DNA from: Yoonia rosea
GTDB lineage: Bacteria; Pseudomonadota; Alphaproteobacteria; Rhodobacterales; Rhodobacteraceae
Length of the DNA stretch: 64,000 nt
NCBI RefSeq assembly: GCF_900156505.1
Contig: NZ_FTPR01000001.1
Span: forward strand, 1,364,001 to 1,428,000
Direction of reading: 5' to 3'
The notes under the pieces were generated by a model. It made no database searches. It was not told the origin of the DNA and worked only from the letters and a program-made list of their open reading frames with translations. Shown in pieces: positions 16,651 to 25,911 of this stretch; the stretch's first letter is position 1, and each line of letters starts with the position of its first letter. The translations under genes and the position numbers were made by a program.

Positions 16651-18597
16651 ATGGCACAGATTTCCCTGACATTCCCCGATGGTAACAGCCGCTCATACGA
16701 GGCAGGCATCACCGCCGCCGACGTGGCCGCTGATATTTCCTCCAGCCTGCGCAAAAAGGCGATCAGCGCGACCGTGAACGATCAGCACTGGGATTTGCAG
16801 TGGCCGATCGAGGCCGATAGCACCATCGCCATCAACACCATGAAAGACGAAGAACCCGCGCTTGAACTGGTGCGCCATGACCTCGCGCATATCATGGCGC
16901 GTGCTGTGCAGGAAATCTGGCCGGACACACAGGTCACCATCGGCCCTGTGATCAAGGATGGCTGGTACTACGACTTTGACCGCAAAGAGCCCTTCACACC
17001 CGAAGACCTTGGCGCGATCGAAAAGAAGATGAAAGAGATCATCAACAAGCGTGATGAAGTCCGCACCGAGATTTGGGAGCGGGATGTCGCGATCCAGTAT
17101 TACAAGGACCGCGGCGAACCCTATAAGGTCGAGTTGATCGAAAGCATCCCCGGCAATGAACCGTTACGCATGTATTGGCACGGCGACTGGCAGGATTTGT
17201 GCCGTGGCCCGCATTTGCAGAATACAGGTCAGGTGCCGGCCGACGGGTTCAAGCTCATGTCCATAGCCGGTGCCTATTGGCGCGGCGACAGCGACCGCGC
17301 GATGCTGCAGCGAATCTATGGCTGTGCCTTTACCAATAAAGAGGGTCTCAAGGCGCATCTTCATATGTTGGAAGAAGCCGCCAAACGCGACCACCGCAAG
17401 CTGGGCCGCGAAATGGACCTGTTCCATATGCAGGAAGAGGCACCCGGTCAGGTGTTCTGGCACCCCAACGGCTGGACCGTTTATACCGAGCTGCAAGACT
17501 ATATGCGCCGCCAGCAACGCAAGGGCGGCTATGTCGAGGTGAACACCCCGCAGGTCGTGGACCGCAAACTTTGGGAAGCCTCTGGTCACTGGGAAAAATA
17601 TCAGGACCATATGTTTATCGTCGAAGTCGACGAGGAACACGCCCGTGAAAAGGCGGTCAATGCGCTCAAGCCGATGAACTGCCCCTGCCACGTGCAGATC
17701 TTTAACCAAGGCCTGAAATCCTACCGCGACCTGCCCTTGCGTATGGCGGAATTCGGATCATGCAACCGCTATGAACCGTCAGGCGCGCTACACGGGATCA
17801 TGCGGGTGCGCGGCTTTACACAGGATGACGGGCATATTTTCTGCCGCGAGAGCCAGATTGAAGAAGAGACCGCCGCATTCATTGCGTTCCTCAGCGGGAT
17901 CTACAAAGACCTCGGTTTTGAGAGCTTTAAGGTGAAGTTCTCTGACCGCCCCGAAAAACGTTCCGGGTCGGACGAGGTCTGGGACAAGGCCGAAGCCGCA
18001 CTTCTGGCCGCTACACGTGCGGCAGGGATCGAACCGGAACTGAACCCCGGTGAGGGCGCTTTCTATGGCCCCAAGTTGGAATTCGTACTGACCGACGCGA
18101 TTGGCCGCGACTGGCAGTGCGGGACGCATCAGGTCGACTTTGTTTTGCCAGAGCGTTTGGATGCCACATATATCGGCGAGGACGGCGGCAAGCACCGCCC
18201 TGTCATGTTGCACCGCGCGACCTTGGGATCGTTTGAGCGGTTTATCGGCATCTTGATCGAAGAACACGCAGGCAAACTTCCCTTCTGGCTTGCGCCGCGT
18301 CAGGTGGTTGTCGCGACCATCGTATCGGATGCAGATGACTATGCGCTTGAGGTCGTGGCCGCATTGAAAGCGGCCGGCGTCAGGGCAGAGGCGGATCTGC
18401 GCAACGAGAAGATCAACTTCAAGGTCCGGGAACACTCGGTTGGCAAAGTGCCGGTCATTCTGGCACTTGGCGCGCGCGAGGTTGAAGAGCGCACAGTCAC
18501 CGCGCGGCGGCTGGGCGAGAACAAAACTTCTGTAACATCTCTGACCGAAATTGTTGCAGAGCTGGGTAAAGCGGCCACACCACCGGACCTTTTGTAA
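16651..18597 (+). CDS. thrS: Threonine--tRNA ligase
   Basis: A 648-residue class II aminoacyl-tRNA synthetase of full bacterial length. Order: TGS domain (about 1-62), editing domain with '[11 protein letters not shown]' (about 75-85), tRNA second additional domain, catalytic core with the zinc ligand segment 'MNCPCHV' (about 342-348) and motif 3 around '[11 protein letters not shown]', and the anticodon-binding domain from about 550. It charges tRNA-Thr; a tRNA-Thr(GGT) gene lies at 28214-28288. A strong terminator follows. Confidence 0.97.
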   Translation: MAQISLTFPDGNSRSYEAGITAADVAADISSSLRKKAISATVNDQHWDLQWPIEADSTIAINTMKDEEPALELVRHDLAHIMARAVQEIWPDTQVTIGPVIKDGWYYDFDRKEPFTPEDLGAIEKKMKEIINKRDEVRTEIWERDVAIQYYKDRGEPYKVELIESIPGNEPLRMYWHGDWQDLCRGPHLQNTGQVPADGFKLMSIAGAYWRGDSDRAMLQRIYGCAFTNKEGLKAHLHMLEEAAKRDHRKLGREMDLFHMQEEAPGQVFWHPNGWTVYTELQDYMRRQQRKGGYVEVNTPQVVDRKLWEASGHWEKYQDHMFIVEVDEEHAREKAVNALKPMNCPCHVQIFNQGLKSYRDLPLRMAEFGSCNRYEPSGALHGIMRVRGFTQDDGHIFCRESQIEEETAAFIAFLSGIYKDLGFESFKVKFSDRPEKRSGSDEVWDKAEAALLAATRAAGIEPELNPGEGAFYGPKLEFVLTDAIGRDWQCGTHQVDFVLPERLDATYIGEDGGKHRPVMLHRATLGSFERFIGILIEEHAGKLPFWLAPRQVVVATIVSDADDYALEVVAALKAAGVRAEADLRNEKINFKVREHSVGKVPVILALGAREVEERTVTARRLGENKTSVTSLTEIVAELGKAATPPDLL

Positions 18598-18622
18598 CAT
18601 TCCAGCGCTGGAACCTGTAACA

Positions 18623-18661
18623 AACCCGCCGATGCCCCCATCGGCGGGTTCTTTGTTTTTT
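18623..18661 (+). terminator. Rho-independent terminator of thrS
   Basis: A perfect 12-bp stem (AACCCGCCGATG / CATCGGCGGGTT) with a 4-nt C loop is followed by CTTTGTTTTTT, 25 bp after the thrS stop. It isolates thrS from the bufferin operon. Confidence 0.93.
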
Positions 18662-18836
18662 AAAGAAAATTACAGGTGCGGCAGGCGGTCGCAGGCAAAA
18701 ACAACCTCACATCACCTCACGCGGGCGCGATGCACAGCCCTGTGAATAGCGCGCCGACGCAATTGGCCGCTAGGGTTTGGTCATCGCCGATCATCGGTGA
18801 GAGATTATTGCTGACCCAACTCAAGGAGATTTTTTC

Positions 18837-19139
18837 ATGTCCACCACTACAAAAACACTTTTCCTCGCAAGCGCTGTTGCCACTGCTGTTGCCGGCCTCG
18901 CGACAACCGCTGCGGCACAGGAAAACGAAAAATGCTTCGGCGTCTCGCTGGCTGGCGAGAACGGCTGCGCCGCAGGTCCCGGCACGTCATGTGCAGGCAC
19001 GTCCACCGTTGACTACCAGGGCAACGCCTGGACGCTGGTACCCGCCGGCACCTGCGAAACCATGGAACTGCCAGCGGCAGCCGACGGCATGGCACGTATG
19101 GGTTCGCTCGAAGCCCTCGACCGCGATCTGCCTGCATAA
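18837..19139 (+). CDS. bufA: DUF2282 bufferin-type RiPP precursor
   Basis: A 100-residue precursor. A signal peptide (residues 1-27, ending TTAAA before Gln28) directs it to the periplasm. The mature part has four Cys at 33, 44, 52 and 73 in the DUF2282 pattern ('EKCFGV', 'NGCAAG', 'TSCAGTS', 'GTCETM'), with 'VDYQGNAW' between the last two. In the bufferin family the MNIO enzyme turns some of these Cys into copper-binding heterocycles. The ribosome site AAGGAGA lies 7-8 nt before the ATG. It is first in the operon with bufB, bufC and a DoxX gene, and is separated from them by a hairpin. Confidence 0.87.
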   Translation: MSTTTKTLFLASAVATAVAGLATTAAAQENEKCFGVSLAGENGCAAGPGTSCAGTSTVDYQGNAWTLVPAGTCETMELPAAADGMARMGSLEALDRDLPA

Positions 19140-19150
19140 GCTGAACACTG

Positions 19151-19178
19151 CGTAAGGTGGAACTTGTTCCACCTTACG
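19151..19178 (+). promoter_or_regulatory. Strong hairpin between the precursor and the MNIO gene
   Basis: CGTAAGGTGGAAC-TT-GTTCCACCTTACG is a perfect 28-bp inverted repeat (12-bp stem with a CTTG loop in RNA), 11 bp after the precursor stop and 26 bp before the bufB start. No U-run follows, so it may act as an RNA stabiliser or partial terminator that keeps the precursor transcript more abundant than the enzyme transcript. Confidence 0.7.
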
Positions 19179-19204
19179 TCTCCTCTGCCCAAAGGTGCCT
19201 TGCC

Positions 19205-20059
19205 ATGTTCGACGCCATCCAAAACCTCACCCTGCCCGCACGTCCCGGCGTGGGCTACAAGGCCCAGCACTATCGCGACATCATGGATCACCCCGGCCCG
19301 CTCGGTTGGCTGGAAGTTCATGCCGAGAACTACATGGGCGACGGCGGCCGCCCGATTGCGCAGCTGCGCCACCTTGCCGAACGCTTTCCCATCTCTGTTC
19401 ACGGCGTGGGCCTGTCGATCGGTGGCGAAGGGGCACTGGATGCCGACCACCTTGCCCGCCTCAAGCACCTGATTTCATGGCTCAACCCTGCCAGTTTCTC
19501 TGAGCATCTGGCGTGGTCCACGCACGACAGCCATTTCTACAACGACCTGCTACCACTCCCCTACACCCGCCAGACGCTCGACCGTGTCGCCTCTCACATC
19601 AACCAAGTCCAAGACACGGTCGGGCGCCCCATGTTGCTGGAAAACCCCTCCAGCTATCTGGCATTTGCCGAAAGCACGATGTCGGAAACCGATTTTCTGC
19701 GCGCACTCACACAGCGCACGGGATGCGGGCTACTGCTGGACGTCAACAACGTCTTTGTCAGCGCCACCAACCTCAAGACCTCACCACAAGCCTATATTGA
19801 CACCTTCCCGCTCGCCGCTGTTGGCGAAATCCATCTTGGCGGACACGATGAGGATGAAGACGAAACAGGCGCCCCCCTCTTGATCGACAGCCATGGCAAA
19901 GCGGTGGTTGATCCGGTTTGGGCCCTGCTGGATTACACGCTGGCCAAATGCGGCCCGAAACCGCTCTTGATCGAATGGGATACGGATGTGCCGGAATGGG
20001 CCGTTCTGTCCGGTGAAATCGCACGCGCTGACCGCGCGCTGGCGATGGTGGTGTCATGA
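19205..20059 (+). CDS. bufB: DUF692 multinuclear non-heme iron oxidase (MNIO) modifying the bufferin
   Basis: A 284-residue TIM-barrel enzyme of the DUF692/MNIO family. Candidate iron ligands are visible in order: 'EVHAENY', 'SVHGVGLSIGG', 'FSEHLAW', 'LLLDVNNV', 'EIHLGGHDEDED' and 'LIEWDTD'. MNIOs use two or three irons and O2 to rebuild Cys residues in precursor peptides. The start at 19205 is preferred (AGGTG 9 nt upstream, then the family N-terminus 'PGVGYKAQHY'); an earlier ATG at 19157 lies in the hairpin. It overlaps bufC by ATGA. Confidence 0.9.
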   Translation: MFDAIQNLTLPARPGVGYKAQHYRDIMDHPGPLGWLEVHAENYMGDGGRPIAQLRHLAERFPISVHGVGLSIGGEGALDADHLARLKHLISWLNPASFSEHLAWSTHDSHFYNDLLPLPYTRQTLDRVASHINQVQDTVGRPMLLENPSSYLAFAESTMSETDFLRALTQRTGCGLLLDVNNVFVSATNLKTSPQAYIDTFPLAAVGEIHLGGHDEDEDETGAPLLIDSHGKAVVDPVWALLDYTLAKCGPKPLLIEWDTDVPEWAVLSGEIARADRALAMVVS

Positions 20060-20793
20060 CCGTCACACAAGCCGCTTTCCGCGCCGCAATGTTGGACCCT
20101 GCGGCAGCTGTGCCTGTTGGCATCGTTAATCCCGATGGCAAGGCCGCCAGTAAACGCTTTGATGTCTACCGCAACAACGTGGCCGTTGGTCTCTCTGACG
20201 CGCTCGAGGCCGCATTCCCTGTTGTGCGCAAGCTGGTTGGCGATGAATTCTTTCGCGCGATGGCCGGTGTTTACCTGCGCCAGCATCCGCCCAAGACCCC
20301 GCTGATGATGTTCTACGGTGACGCGATGCCCCGGTTTCTGGCCCGCTTCAAACCAACGCAATCCTTTAGCTACCTGCCCGACATCGCCCGCATCGAGCTT
20401 GCCATGCGCCACGCCTATCATGCCGCCGATGCGGCACCGATTGCAGCCGAGGCGCTGACGGCTCTTGCGCCCGATGCGCTGATGGGTGTGCGTTTGCGCA
20501 TTGCGCCCGCGACACAATTGGTCAGCTCAAACTATCCAATCCACGCCATCTACCGTGCCAACACAGAACCCGATGCGCCTAAACCCGTAATGCAGCCCGA
20601 GGCTGTGTTGATCGCGCGGACCGGTTTCGATCCCACCTTGCATCTGATCAATGGCGCCGCGGCAACTTGCATTGCTGCGCTTCAAGCTGGGGAAACCCTG
20701 GGCCAGACCATCGCGACCGCCGATGACAGTCTCGATCTGGGTGCTGTTCTCGGGTTGCTTCTGGCGCAGGGCGCTGTGACTGAAATTTACTGA
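20056..20793 (+). CDS. bufC: BufC/HvfC-type MNIO partner protein (DUF2063)
   Basis: A 245-residue protein. The N-terminal half carries the DUF2063 pattern ('RFDVYRNNVAVGL', about 35-47, and 'RQHPPKTPLMMFYG', about 75-88, in part), the domain once labelled putative DNA-binding. In MNIO systems this partner binds the precursor and presents it to the enzyme. ATGA overlap with bufB indicates equal production of the two. A transcriptional role is unlikely. Confidence 0.85.
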   Translation: MTVTQAAFRAAMLDPAAAVPVGIVNPDGKAASKRFDVYRNNVAVGLSDALEAAFPVVRKLVGDEFFRAMAGVYLRQHPPKTPLMMFYGDAMPRFLARFKPTQSFSYLPDIARIELAMRHAYHAADAAPIAAEALTALAPDALMGVRLRIAPATQLVSSNYPIHAIYRANTEPDAPKPVMQPEAVLIARTGFDPTLHLINGAAATCIAALQAGETLGQTIATADDSLDLGAVLGLLLAQGAVTEIY

Positions 20794-20806
20794 AAGGCCC
20801 ATTGCA

Positions 20807-21355
20807 ATGACCACCATGCCGCTTTCCCAGTTGGCCCAGCCCATCAACCGCCTAGGCGATGCGATCCTCCCGTTACTCGCAAGACTGGTTTTCGCAGGTG
20901 TGCTCCTGATCTATTACTGGAATTCAGGTTTGACCAAACTGGGCGACGGGATTTTCGGGTTTCTGCAACCTTCTGCCGGTGCCTATGTTCAGATCTTCCC
21001 CAAAGCCATGGAAGCGGCAGGCTATGACACATCGCAACTCACAGTCTTTCACTGGGCTGTGGCGACCGGCGGCACAATTGCAGAATTTCTCTTGCCGCTC
21101 TTGATCGTGATCGGACTTTTCACGCGCCTCGCAGCCATGGGCATGATCGGCTTTATTATCATGCAATCTCTGACAGACCTTTTCGGCCATGGCGGGATCA
21201 GCCACGAAGGCACATTGGGCGCGTGGTTTGACCGGATGTCAGACGCGCTGATCCTTGATCAACGGGCGTTCTGGGTGCTTTGTCTGATGATACTGGTGCT
21301 GAAAGGCGCAGGCGCGCTATCCATGGACCGTCTGATCTTCAGAAATGCGCCTTAG
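20807..21355 (+). CDS. DoxX-family membrane protein of the bufferin operon
   Basis: A 182-residue inner-membrane protein with four hydrophobic helices and the DoxX pattern ('LARLVFAGVLLIYYW', 'EFLLPLLIVIGLFTR'). DoxX proteins commonly close bufferin operons (BufD), where they may handle electrons or redox state for peptide export or maturation; that role is not settled. It lies 13 bp after bufC. Its last 17 bp overlap the convergent membrane-protein gene. Confidence 0.85.
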   Translation: MTTMPLSQLAQPINRLGDAILPLLARLVFAGVLLIYYWNSGLTKLGDGIFGFLQPSAGAYVQIFPKAMEAAGYDTSQLTVFHWAVATGGTIAEFLLPLLIVIGLFTRLAAMGMIGFIIMQSLTDLFGHGGISHEGTLGAWFDRMSDALILDQRAFWVLCLMILVLKGAGALSMDRLIFRNAP

Positions 21356-21707
21356 GCTCGTCGGGTTTGCCCGCCGCAATCGCGAGCAAGCCACCGAGTG
21401 CCACAAAGCCGATCGGGAACATCGTCCCCACATTGAACCCGAAGGCCGCATAGAAACAAAATGCGCTAACCAGCATCAAAACACCGCCCCACAGGGCGCG
21501 GGCCTTGGCCATGGCACCGCCGGCAATCGCCAAAAGCGGTGCGACAAAACTGGCAAAACGGATAAAGCCCGGGTTTTCAAGTAAGCCGAAAAGCTCGCCT
21601 ACCTCGGAATGACGCTCAGACAATTCGGCATATCCATAGCCGAACAAACCGACGAGAATACCGATCAAACCACCGATGAGGCCAAGTACGCTTGCGGCGT
21701 TGCGCAT
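21339..21707 (-). CDS. Small four-helix membrane protein of unknown function
   Basis: A 122-residue protein with four predicted membrane helices (about 7-28, 49-68, 72-90 and 94-112) and a short polar loop 'AELSERHSEVGEL' after the first. Glycine-rich first helix. No family is recognised with confidence (DUF4064-like at best). It converges on, and overlaps by 17 bp, the DoxX gene, and lies just downstream of the ArsC-like gene on the same strand. Confidence 0.65.
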   Translation of the reverse strand: MRNAASVLGLIGGLIGILVGLFGYGYAELSERHSEVGELFGLLENPGFIRFASFVAPLLAIAGGAMAKARALWGGVLMLVSAFCFYAAFGFNVGTMFPIGFVALGGLLAIAAGKPDEPKAHF

Positions 21708-21752
21708 TGTTCGTCTCCTTACTGCTCACATCATCACATAAGCAGTCAAACG

Positions 21753-22082
21753 TCAGTCGCCAAGGTATTTTGCCTGAACATCCGCTTTCCAGCCGATTGT
21801 CCATCCACCATCCACCTCAATCACAGGGCGTTTCATCAGTGTCGGATGGGCGGCCAGAAGATCGGCAGGGGCCGCGTCCTTTTCGGCATCCGTCAGACCG
21901 CGCCATGTGGTTGAGGCGCGGTTGATCGCGGCATCACCGAACTGCGCAATAATCGCAGCGCGATCCGCGTCCGAGACACCATCAGCACGCACGTCGATCA
22001 CTTGCGGGCTATGTCCAGCCGCAGCCAGCGCCTTAAGCGCTTTTCGACATGTATCGCACGCCTTTAAACCAAAAAACCGCAT
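21753..22082 (-). CDS. ArsC/Spx-family thioredoxin-fold protein (arsenate reductase-like)
   Basis: A 109-residue protein with a CxxC at Cys9-Asp-Thr-Cys12 near the N-terminus, and 'LMKRPVIEVDGGW' (about 82-94) forming the usual ArsC/YffB cis-proline region. Family members reduce arsenate or act in other thiol chemistry; the CxxC form and short length are closer to YffB/Spx-like proteins than to classical ArsC. The true substrate is unknown. The ACR3-type exporter of this window lies 38 kb away, so the two are not in one operon. Confidence 0.8.
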   Translation of the reverse strand: MRFFGLKACDTCRKALKALAAAGHSPQVIDVRADGVSDADRAAIIAQFGDAAINRASTTWRGLTDAEKDAAPADLLAAHPTLMKRPVIEVDGGWTIGWKADVQAKYLGD

Positions 22083-22257
22083 TTCGCCTCCATTTTCAGC
22101 AATAAATCACCAGATAACGCCGATGCGACCTTGTGTCATTTGCCTTTTGCACAAAACCTATAATTCTTAGAGCACGAAGGCGAAGGGAAGTCCGCTGATC
22201 GCGGGGCCCAAGACCTGCCCAACCCTACGGGGTGCGATAATTTAAGGAGAGCGGAGC

Positions 22258-22467
22258 ATGCCAAGTGGCACCGTAAAGTGGTTTAATACGACAAAAGGTT
22301 ACGGGTTTATTGCGCCCGACGATGGCGGCGTGGATATTTTCGTCCATATTTCGGCAGTGGAACAATCCGGCCTGACGGGGCTTGCCGACGACCAGAAAGT
22401 GACCTTTGATCTGATCGAAGGGCGTGACGGGCGCAAGATGGCGGGCAATATCGCCAAAGCCGAGTAA
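22258..22467 (+). CDS. Cold-shock-domain RNA chaperone
   Basis: A 69-residue CspA-family protein. RNP1 'KGYGFIAP' (about 13-20) and RNP2 'DIFVHIS' (about 26-32) are both present. It would melt RNA secondary structure in the cytoplasm. AAGGAGAGCGGAGC precedes the ATG. The leader is probably long and structured, as in many csp genes, but no defined thermosensor was identified. Confidence 0.93.
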   Translation: MPSGTVKWFNTTKGYGFIAPDDGGVDIFVHISAVEQSGLTGLADDQKVTFDLIEGRDGRKMAGNIAKAE

Positions 22468-22497
22468 GCGCCGAAGCACCGCTATCATCAAGGACAA

Positions 22498-22520
22498 CAG
22501 GGTGCACCCGTTGCACCCTG
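22498..22520. terminator. Hairpin between convergent genes
   Basis: A perfect 9-bp stem (CAGGGTGCA / TGCACCCTG) with a 5-nt loop lies between the cold-shock gene and the reverse-strand membrane-protein gene, ending 1 bp from the latter's stop. There is no clear U-run on either strand, so termination is likely but unproven. Confidence 0.5.
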
Positions 22521-22521
22521 A

Positions 22522-23499
22522 CTAGTACTTCCTTTCGGGCATGCGGCTGCGGACCAGTGCCAGCATGTCGTCTTTTTCCATGACCGGGGTGCGGAGGGTT
22601 TCTTCCTCTTTGCGCAATTCCTTGTCAAAGGCCTTCTGGCGCGCGACAATCGCGTCACGCTCGCGCATGTAGACCAGCACAGCGCCCGCGCACTGCAGAC
22701 TGAAAAAGAACAGCATCACAAAAAGCGTTACGGCGATCAGGATGATCGCATCGAGGCCCAACGTGGCGAAATCCCCCAATTCGTCAAAGGTCGCGATCCG
22801 GGCAATCTCGGCCAGGGCATTCTGTGCAAGACCTGCCATCGCAAGGCCGACAACCACCAGCGGAACCGCAAAGGACAGCCCCACATAGGACAGCAGCACC
22901 AAGAGGAAGACAGGGACAAATCCGTTGCCGAAACCATAGAACGGCGTGTGCGCGCGGTCGGTCGGGTCCTTGCCCACCGACGCCCCTGCGAATGGCACCA
23001 GAAGGGCCGCGCGCAGCGCAAAGCTGACAAGCGCGACCGCCCCGATCAGCACCCATGTCAGAACGGGGCTGATCGCCGTCAAATCCGCGACCAAAGCATC
23101 CGTGTCGCGCGCGTCGAGGGACGCGAGGTCAGCCATATCCAGCGGCGTCAGCAAGATGAAAACCGCCACGCTGGCGACAAACAGGACAAGCATGACGGCC
23201 GTCTCGAAAATGCTATAGCCGATGGCGGGCTTCATCATGCCGAAATAGCTCACACGGGGGCGGATGTGATGCGCCTGCAACCCCACCCGCAGGCCGACCA
23301 TAACAGGTACGACGCTGACCCCGACACCAAAGGCCATGGCAAGCAGAAAACCGAAGAGCGGTGACACCAGCATGGCGACGACGATCACGATCAAGGCCAG
23401 AAACGCAAAGGCAAAGAGCGCAAGGATCAGCGCTGGCAAGGCGACGAGATACCGCCACAGGATGGAGAACGAAAACGGGATTGCACGCAAAAAGATCAC
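22522..23499 (-). CDS. Polytopic membrane protein of unknown function
   Basis: A 325-residue protein with about six or seven hydrophobic segments, starting with a double-length one (about 15-70), and a charged C-terminal tail of about 45 residues rich in Glu, Lys and Arg ('KAFDKELRKEEETL'), probably cytoplasmic. No known domain is recognised. Codon use and GC match the neighbours. It is convergent with the cold-shock gene. Confidence 0.65.
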   Translation of the reverse strand: MIFLRAIPFSFSILWRYLVALPALILALFAFAFLALIVIVVAMLVSPLFGFLLAMAFGVGVSVVPVMVGLRVGLQAHHIRPRVSYFGMMKPAIGYSIFETAVMLVLFVASVAVFILLTPLDMADLASLDARDTDALVADLTAISPVLTWVLIGAVALVSFALRAALLVPFAGASVGKDPTDRAHTPFYGFGNGFVPVFLLVLLSYVGLSFAVPLVVVGLAMAGLAQNALAEIARIATFDELGDFATLGLDAIILIAVTLFVMLFFFSLQCAGAVLVYMRERDAIVARQKAFDKELRKEEETLRTPVMEKDDMLALVRSRMPERKY

Positions 23500-23980
23500 G
23501 ACCGGATCTCCTTAGATAAAACAGTTATGGCCACTATGACCGCAAAAACACGCGCATAAAGCAAAAACTTTGCGGCATTCATGGGGCGCGGTGGTTTGGT
23601 GGACCCCTCGTGGGATTTGCCGGTGCGCGCGATGGCCATTCTGCGGCAGGCTGCCGCACAGACGCAGGCGGCGCGGCCGTTCGTGCTTGATGCACTGTGT
23701 GCGCGCCGTCTTGGAAAGGGTCCCGTAGGCGGTTTCAGGCGCGCACGGTCAGAGCCCTGGCGGCGCAGCCGACCACTTCCGCAATGACCGCGATGACGCG
23801 GCGCATGTGCATGAGTGTTGGATCAATCCGGTCAAGCACGGTTTGGTGGCGGATGTCCGCGATTGGCCGTATTCGTCGTGGCATCGGGATTGTGGTGACG
23901 TAGGGCGGGGGCTCCCCCGCCAATCCGGTGGGTGATGTGTGGTGTTGGGGGGTGTCGGGAAGAACCTTGTCCTACTTCAG
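23500..23980. other. Gene-poor stretch of 481 bp
   Basis: No convincing gene is seen. A short GC-rich open frame on the plus strand (23581-23787) lacks a ribosome site and any recognisable domain. A GC-rich hairpin (GGCGGGG / CCCCGCC) lies at 23904-23921, followed by G-rich sequence up to the end of the AT-rich defence-like gene. It looks like old junction DNA, but no insertion-sequence end could be identified. Confidence 0.5.
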
Positions 23981-24832
23981 CTAACCTTCTCTGGCCTTGA
24001 TAGAGACGAGGTAGTTAGAAAAAGCGCTACATGCCACCAACATGTATTTCGCGTCCTCCAATTTTAGATTCTCTTCTTCCATCAAAGCATGACGAATGCC
24101 GTTTGCATCAGAACTATAAGCGTACAACTTCTCAAAACCGTCACGTAGGGCTGGATGCAGCGAATAGGACTCCATAATTCTCTTCAGCGGTTTAGATACA
24201 CCACCTGGCCGTTCTCCGGTTACGTATGACACAGCGGCCTCGACCGCAGAAATAGACTCCTTGATGCTATTTCTAAAATCAGGCGATGTCGCATCACTGT
24301 ACAATTCGGCGGCTCGTTGAATGTGCACTTTGACGGATGTTGAAGGATTGTCCGACATTGCCTGAGCTACTTCCGAAAGTTCAGCATCGTCGGTAACTTT
24401 TACAAGAATGCGTCCTGCAAAGCGAAATTGAGCACGTTCTCGTTCAAATATTTCATTGCATTGACTTGGAAAGTCATCTCTCACGTAATCTTCACTAGGA
24501 CCACTCTTAGCTAGAAACTCCAACAAACCATAAGCTTCGAAGAACGGTCTTCTGAAAAAAAAGTCGCGCAAAGTATCTAAAGCAACCAAAGGACTTCTAG
24601 GTCTTTCGTCTACAGACTCTTTGAAAAAGTGAAACCAAACCTTGTAAGTTACTGCGTCAAAACTTCGACCGTATCCCGTTACTTGGCCAATAATGTCACG
24701 CTCAGCTACTTCACAAAGATAGTAATGCCTCATTATGTCCCAAAGCCCGGACCTAAGAGATTTGGGCATCTCTTGCTCGTCAAGTTCAACCTTTACTGGA
24801 CGATAACCAAATCGTTCCGCAAAATCACTCAC
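23981..24832 (-). CDS. AbiJ-NTD4-like putative phage-defence protein
   Basis: A 283-residue protein. The N-terminus ('[15 protein letters not shown]', about 4-18) and the following '[13 protein letters not shown]' fit the AbiJ N-terminal domain 4. The C-terminal part ('[21 protein letters not shown]', in part, then '[17 protein letters not shown]', 'NGIRHAL') matches the helical HEPN-like half of such proteins. AbiJ is an abortive-infection factor of Lactococcus; function here is inferred. The start is a GTG overlapping the thyX stop as GTGA. The gene is clearly more AT-rich than its neighbours, a sign of transfer. Confidence 0.75.
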   Translation of the reverse strand: MSDFAERFGYRPVKVELDEQEMPKSLRSGLWDIMRHYYLCEVAERDIIGQVTGYGRSFDAVTYKVWFHFFKESVDERPRSPLVALDTLRDFFFRRPFFEAYGLLEFLAKSGPSEDYVRDDFPSQCNEIFERERAQFRFAGRILVKVTDDAELSEVAQAMSDNPSTSVKVHIQRAAELYSDATSPDFRNSIKESISAVEAAVSYVTGERPGGVSKPLKRIMESYSLHPALRDGFEKLYAYSSDANGIRHALMEEENLKLEDAKYMLVACSAFSNYLVSIKAREG

Positions 24833-25734
24833 CCAATAATCCCTTCAAACTCCCGCCATTCCCCCTTGCTCATCCCAGAGGTCTCTTGCGTGACCTCTTC
24901 ACCCTTAAGCATACGGCGCACGCAGTCAATCGCCTTAGACGAGAGTGTGGCGCCGCCCATGCGGTAGTCCTCAAACGCGCCGTAGGCGGCGGGCACCCAG
25001 TCGGCGACGACTTTACAGATTTCCTCGGCGTAGACGCGGATTTCGTATTGGGCGTGGCTGTCGGCGCGCAGGCGCAGGAAGTGGAACAGGTTGTGCAGGT
25101 CCACCTTCCAGTACCATTGCGTATAGATGTTGGCGGGCAGGTTCATGCGGGCGAGTTCGCGGGCGAGGCCCTGTTGGCCGTCATCCGAGATCATCTCGGC
25201 ATAGTGGTCATAGCAGCGCGCGGCGTCGCCTTTGAGGTATTCCAGCACGCGGGCCGCTTCCTCGCCGGTCAGCGCCTCGCCCCTGCCCTGATTGTTGATC
25301 ACCGATTGCGCGGCGAGTTTGTCGGGTTCGGGGATATAGAATTCGCGGTCGAGGATCGAATAGCGCGCCGAGTATTCGTTGACGTTGGCCGTGCGGTGCC
25401 GGATCCATTGGCGGGCGACAAAGACGGGCAGTTTGACGTGCAGCTTGATCTCGCACATCTCGAAGGGGGTCGAGTGCCAGTGCCGCATCAGGTAGCGGAT
25501 CAGCCCTTCGTCGTTCTGGACCGATTTGGTGCCCTTGCCATAGGACACGCGCGCCGCCTGACAGATCGCCGCATCATCGCCCATATAGTCGATCACGCGG
25601 ATGAACCCGTGGTCGAGCACGTCATAGGCTTTGTACAGGTGCCCTTCCATCCCTTCGGACACCGCGCGCAATGTGGGTTTGGCATTGCTGCGGAGTGTGT
25701 CGATTTCGGCCTGTTGGTCTGGGGTGATGGGCAT
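24829..25734 (-). CDS. thyX: Flavin-dependent thymidylate synthase ThyX
   Basis: A 301-residue enzyme that makes dTMP from dUMP with FAD, NADPH and methylene-tetrahydrofolate. The ThyX motif appears as '[15 protein letters not shown]' from residue 112. The start at 25734 (GGAGA upstream) is preferred; the open frame extends 43 codons further without support. Its stop overlaps the GTG of the AbiJ-like gene, so the two are translationally coupled. It is divergent from the lipoprotein/Slam pair. Confidence 0.95.
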   Translation of the reverse strand: MPITPDQQAEIDTLRSNAKPTLRAVSEGMEGHLYKAYDVLDHGFIRVIDYMGDDAAICQAARVSYGKGTKSVQNDEGLIRYLMRHWHSTPFEMCEIKLHVKLPVFVARQWIRHRTANVNEYSARYSILDREFYIPEPDKLAAQSVINNQGRGEALTGEEAARVLEYLKGDAARCYDHYAEMISDDGQQGLARELARMNLPANIYTQWYWKVDLHNLFHFLRLRADSHAQYEIRVYAEEICKVVADWVPAAYGAFEDYRMGGATLSSKAIDCVRRMLKGEEVTQETSGMSKGEWREFEGIIG

Positions 25735-25911
25735 GGCGTGTCTCCGGGCTGACGGTGAGTCGGGATAAAGTTGCGCCACTATAGAAAATGGCGGCCTGCG
25801 ACAAAACCCGAAAGCAACACTACCTACAATTGCATCATTTGCATCTTGCATCCGATCGGACATGCTGAATAGTGGTGCGCAGTTTTGACCCTTTTCCAGA
25901 GAGGAAATCCA

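Noticed and set aside
23581..23787. 68-codon plus-strand open frame in the gene-poor stretch
   Set aside because: No ribosome site, no recognised domain, Arg-rich composition. Kept only as part of the gap description.
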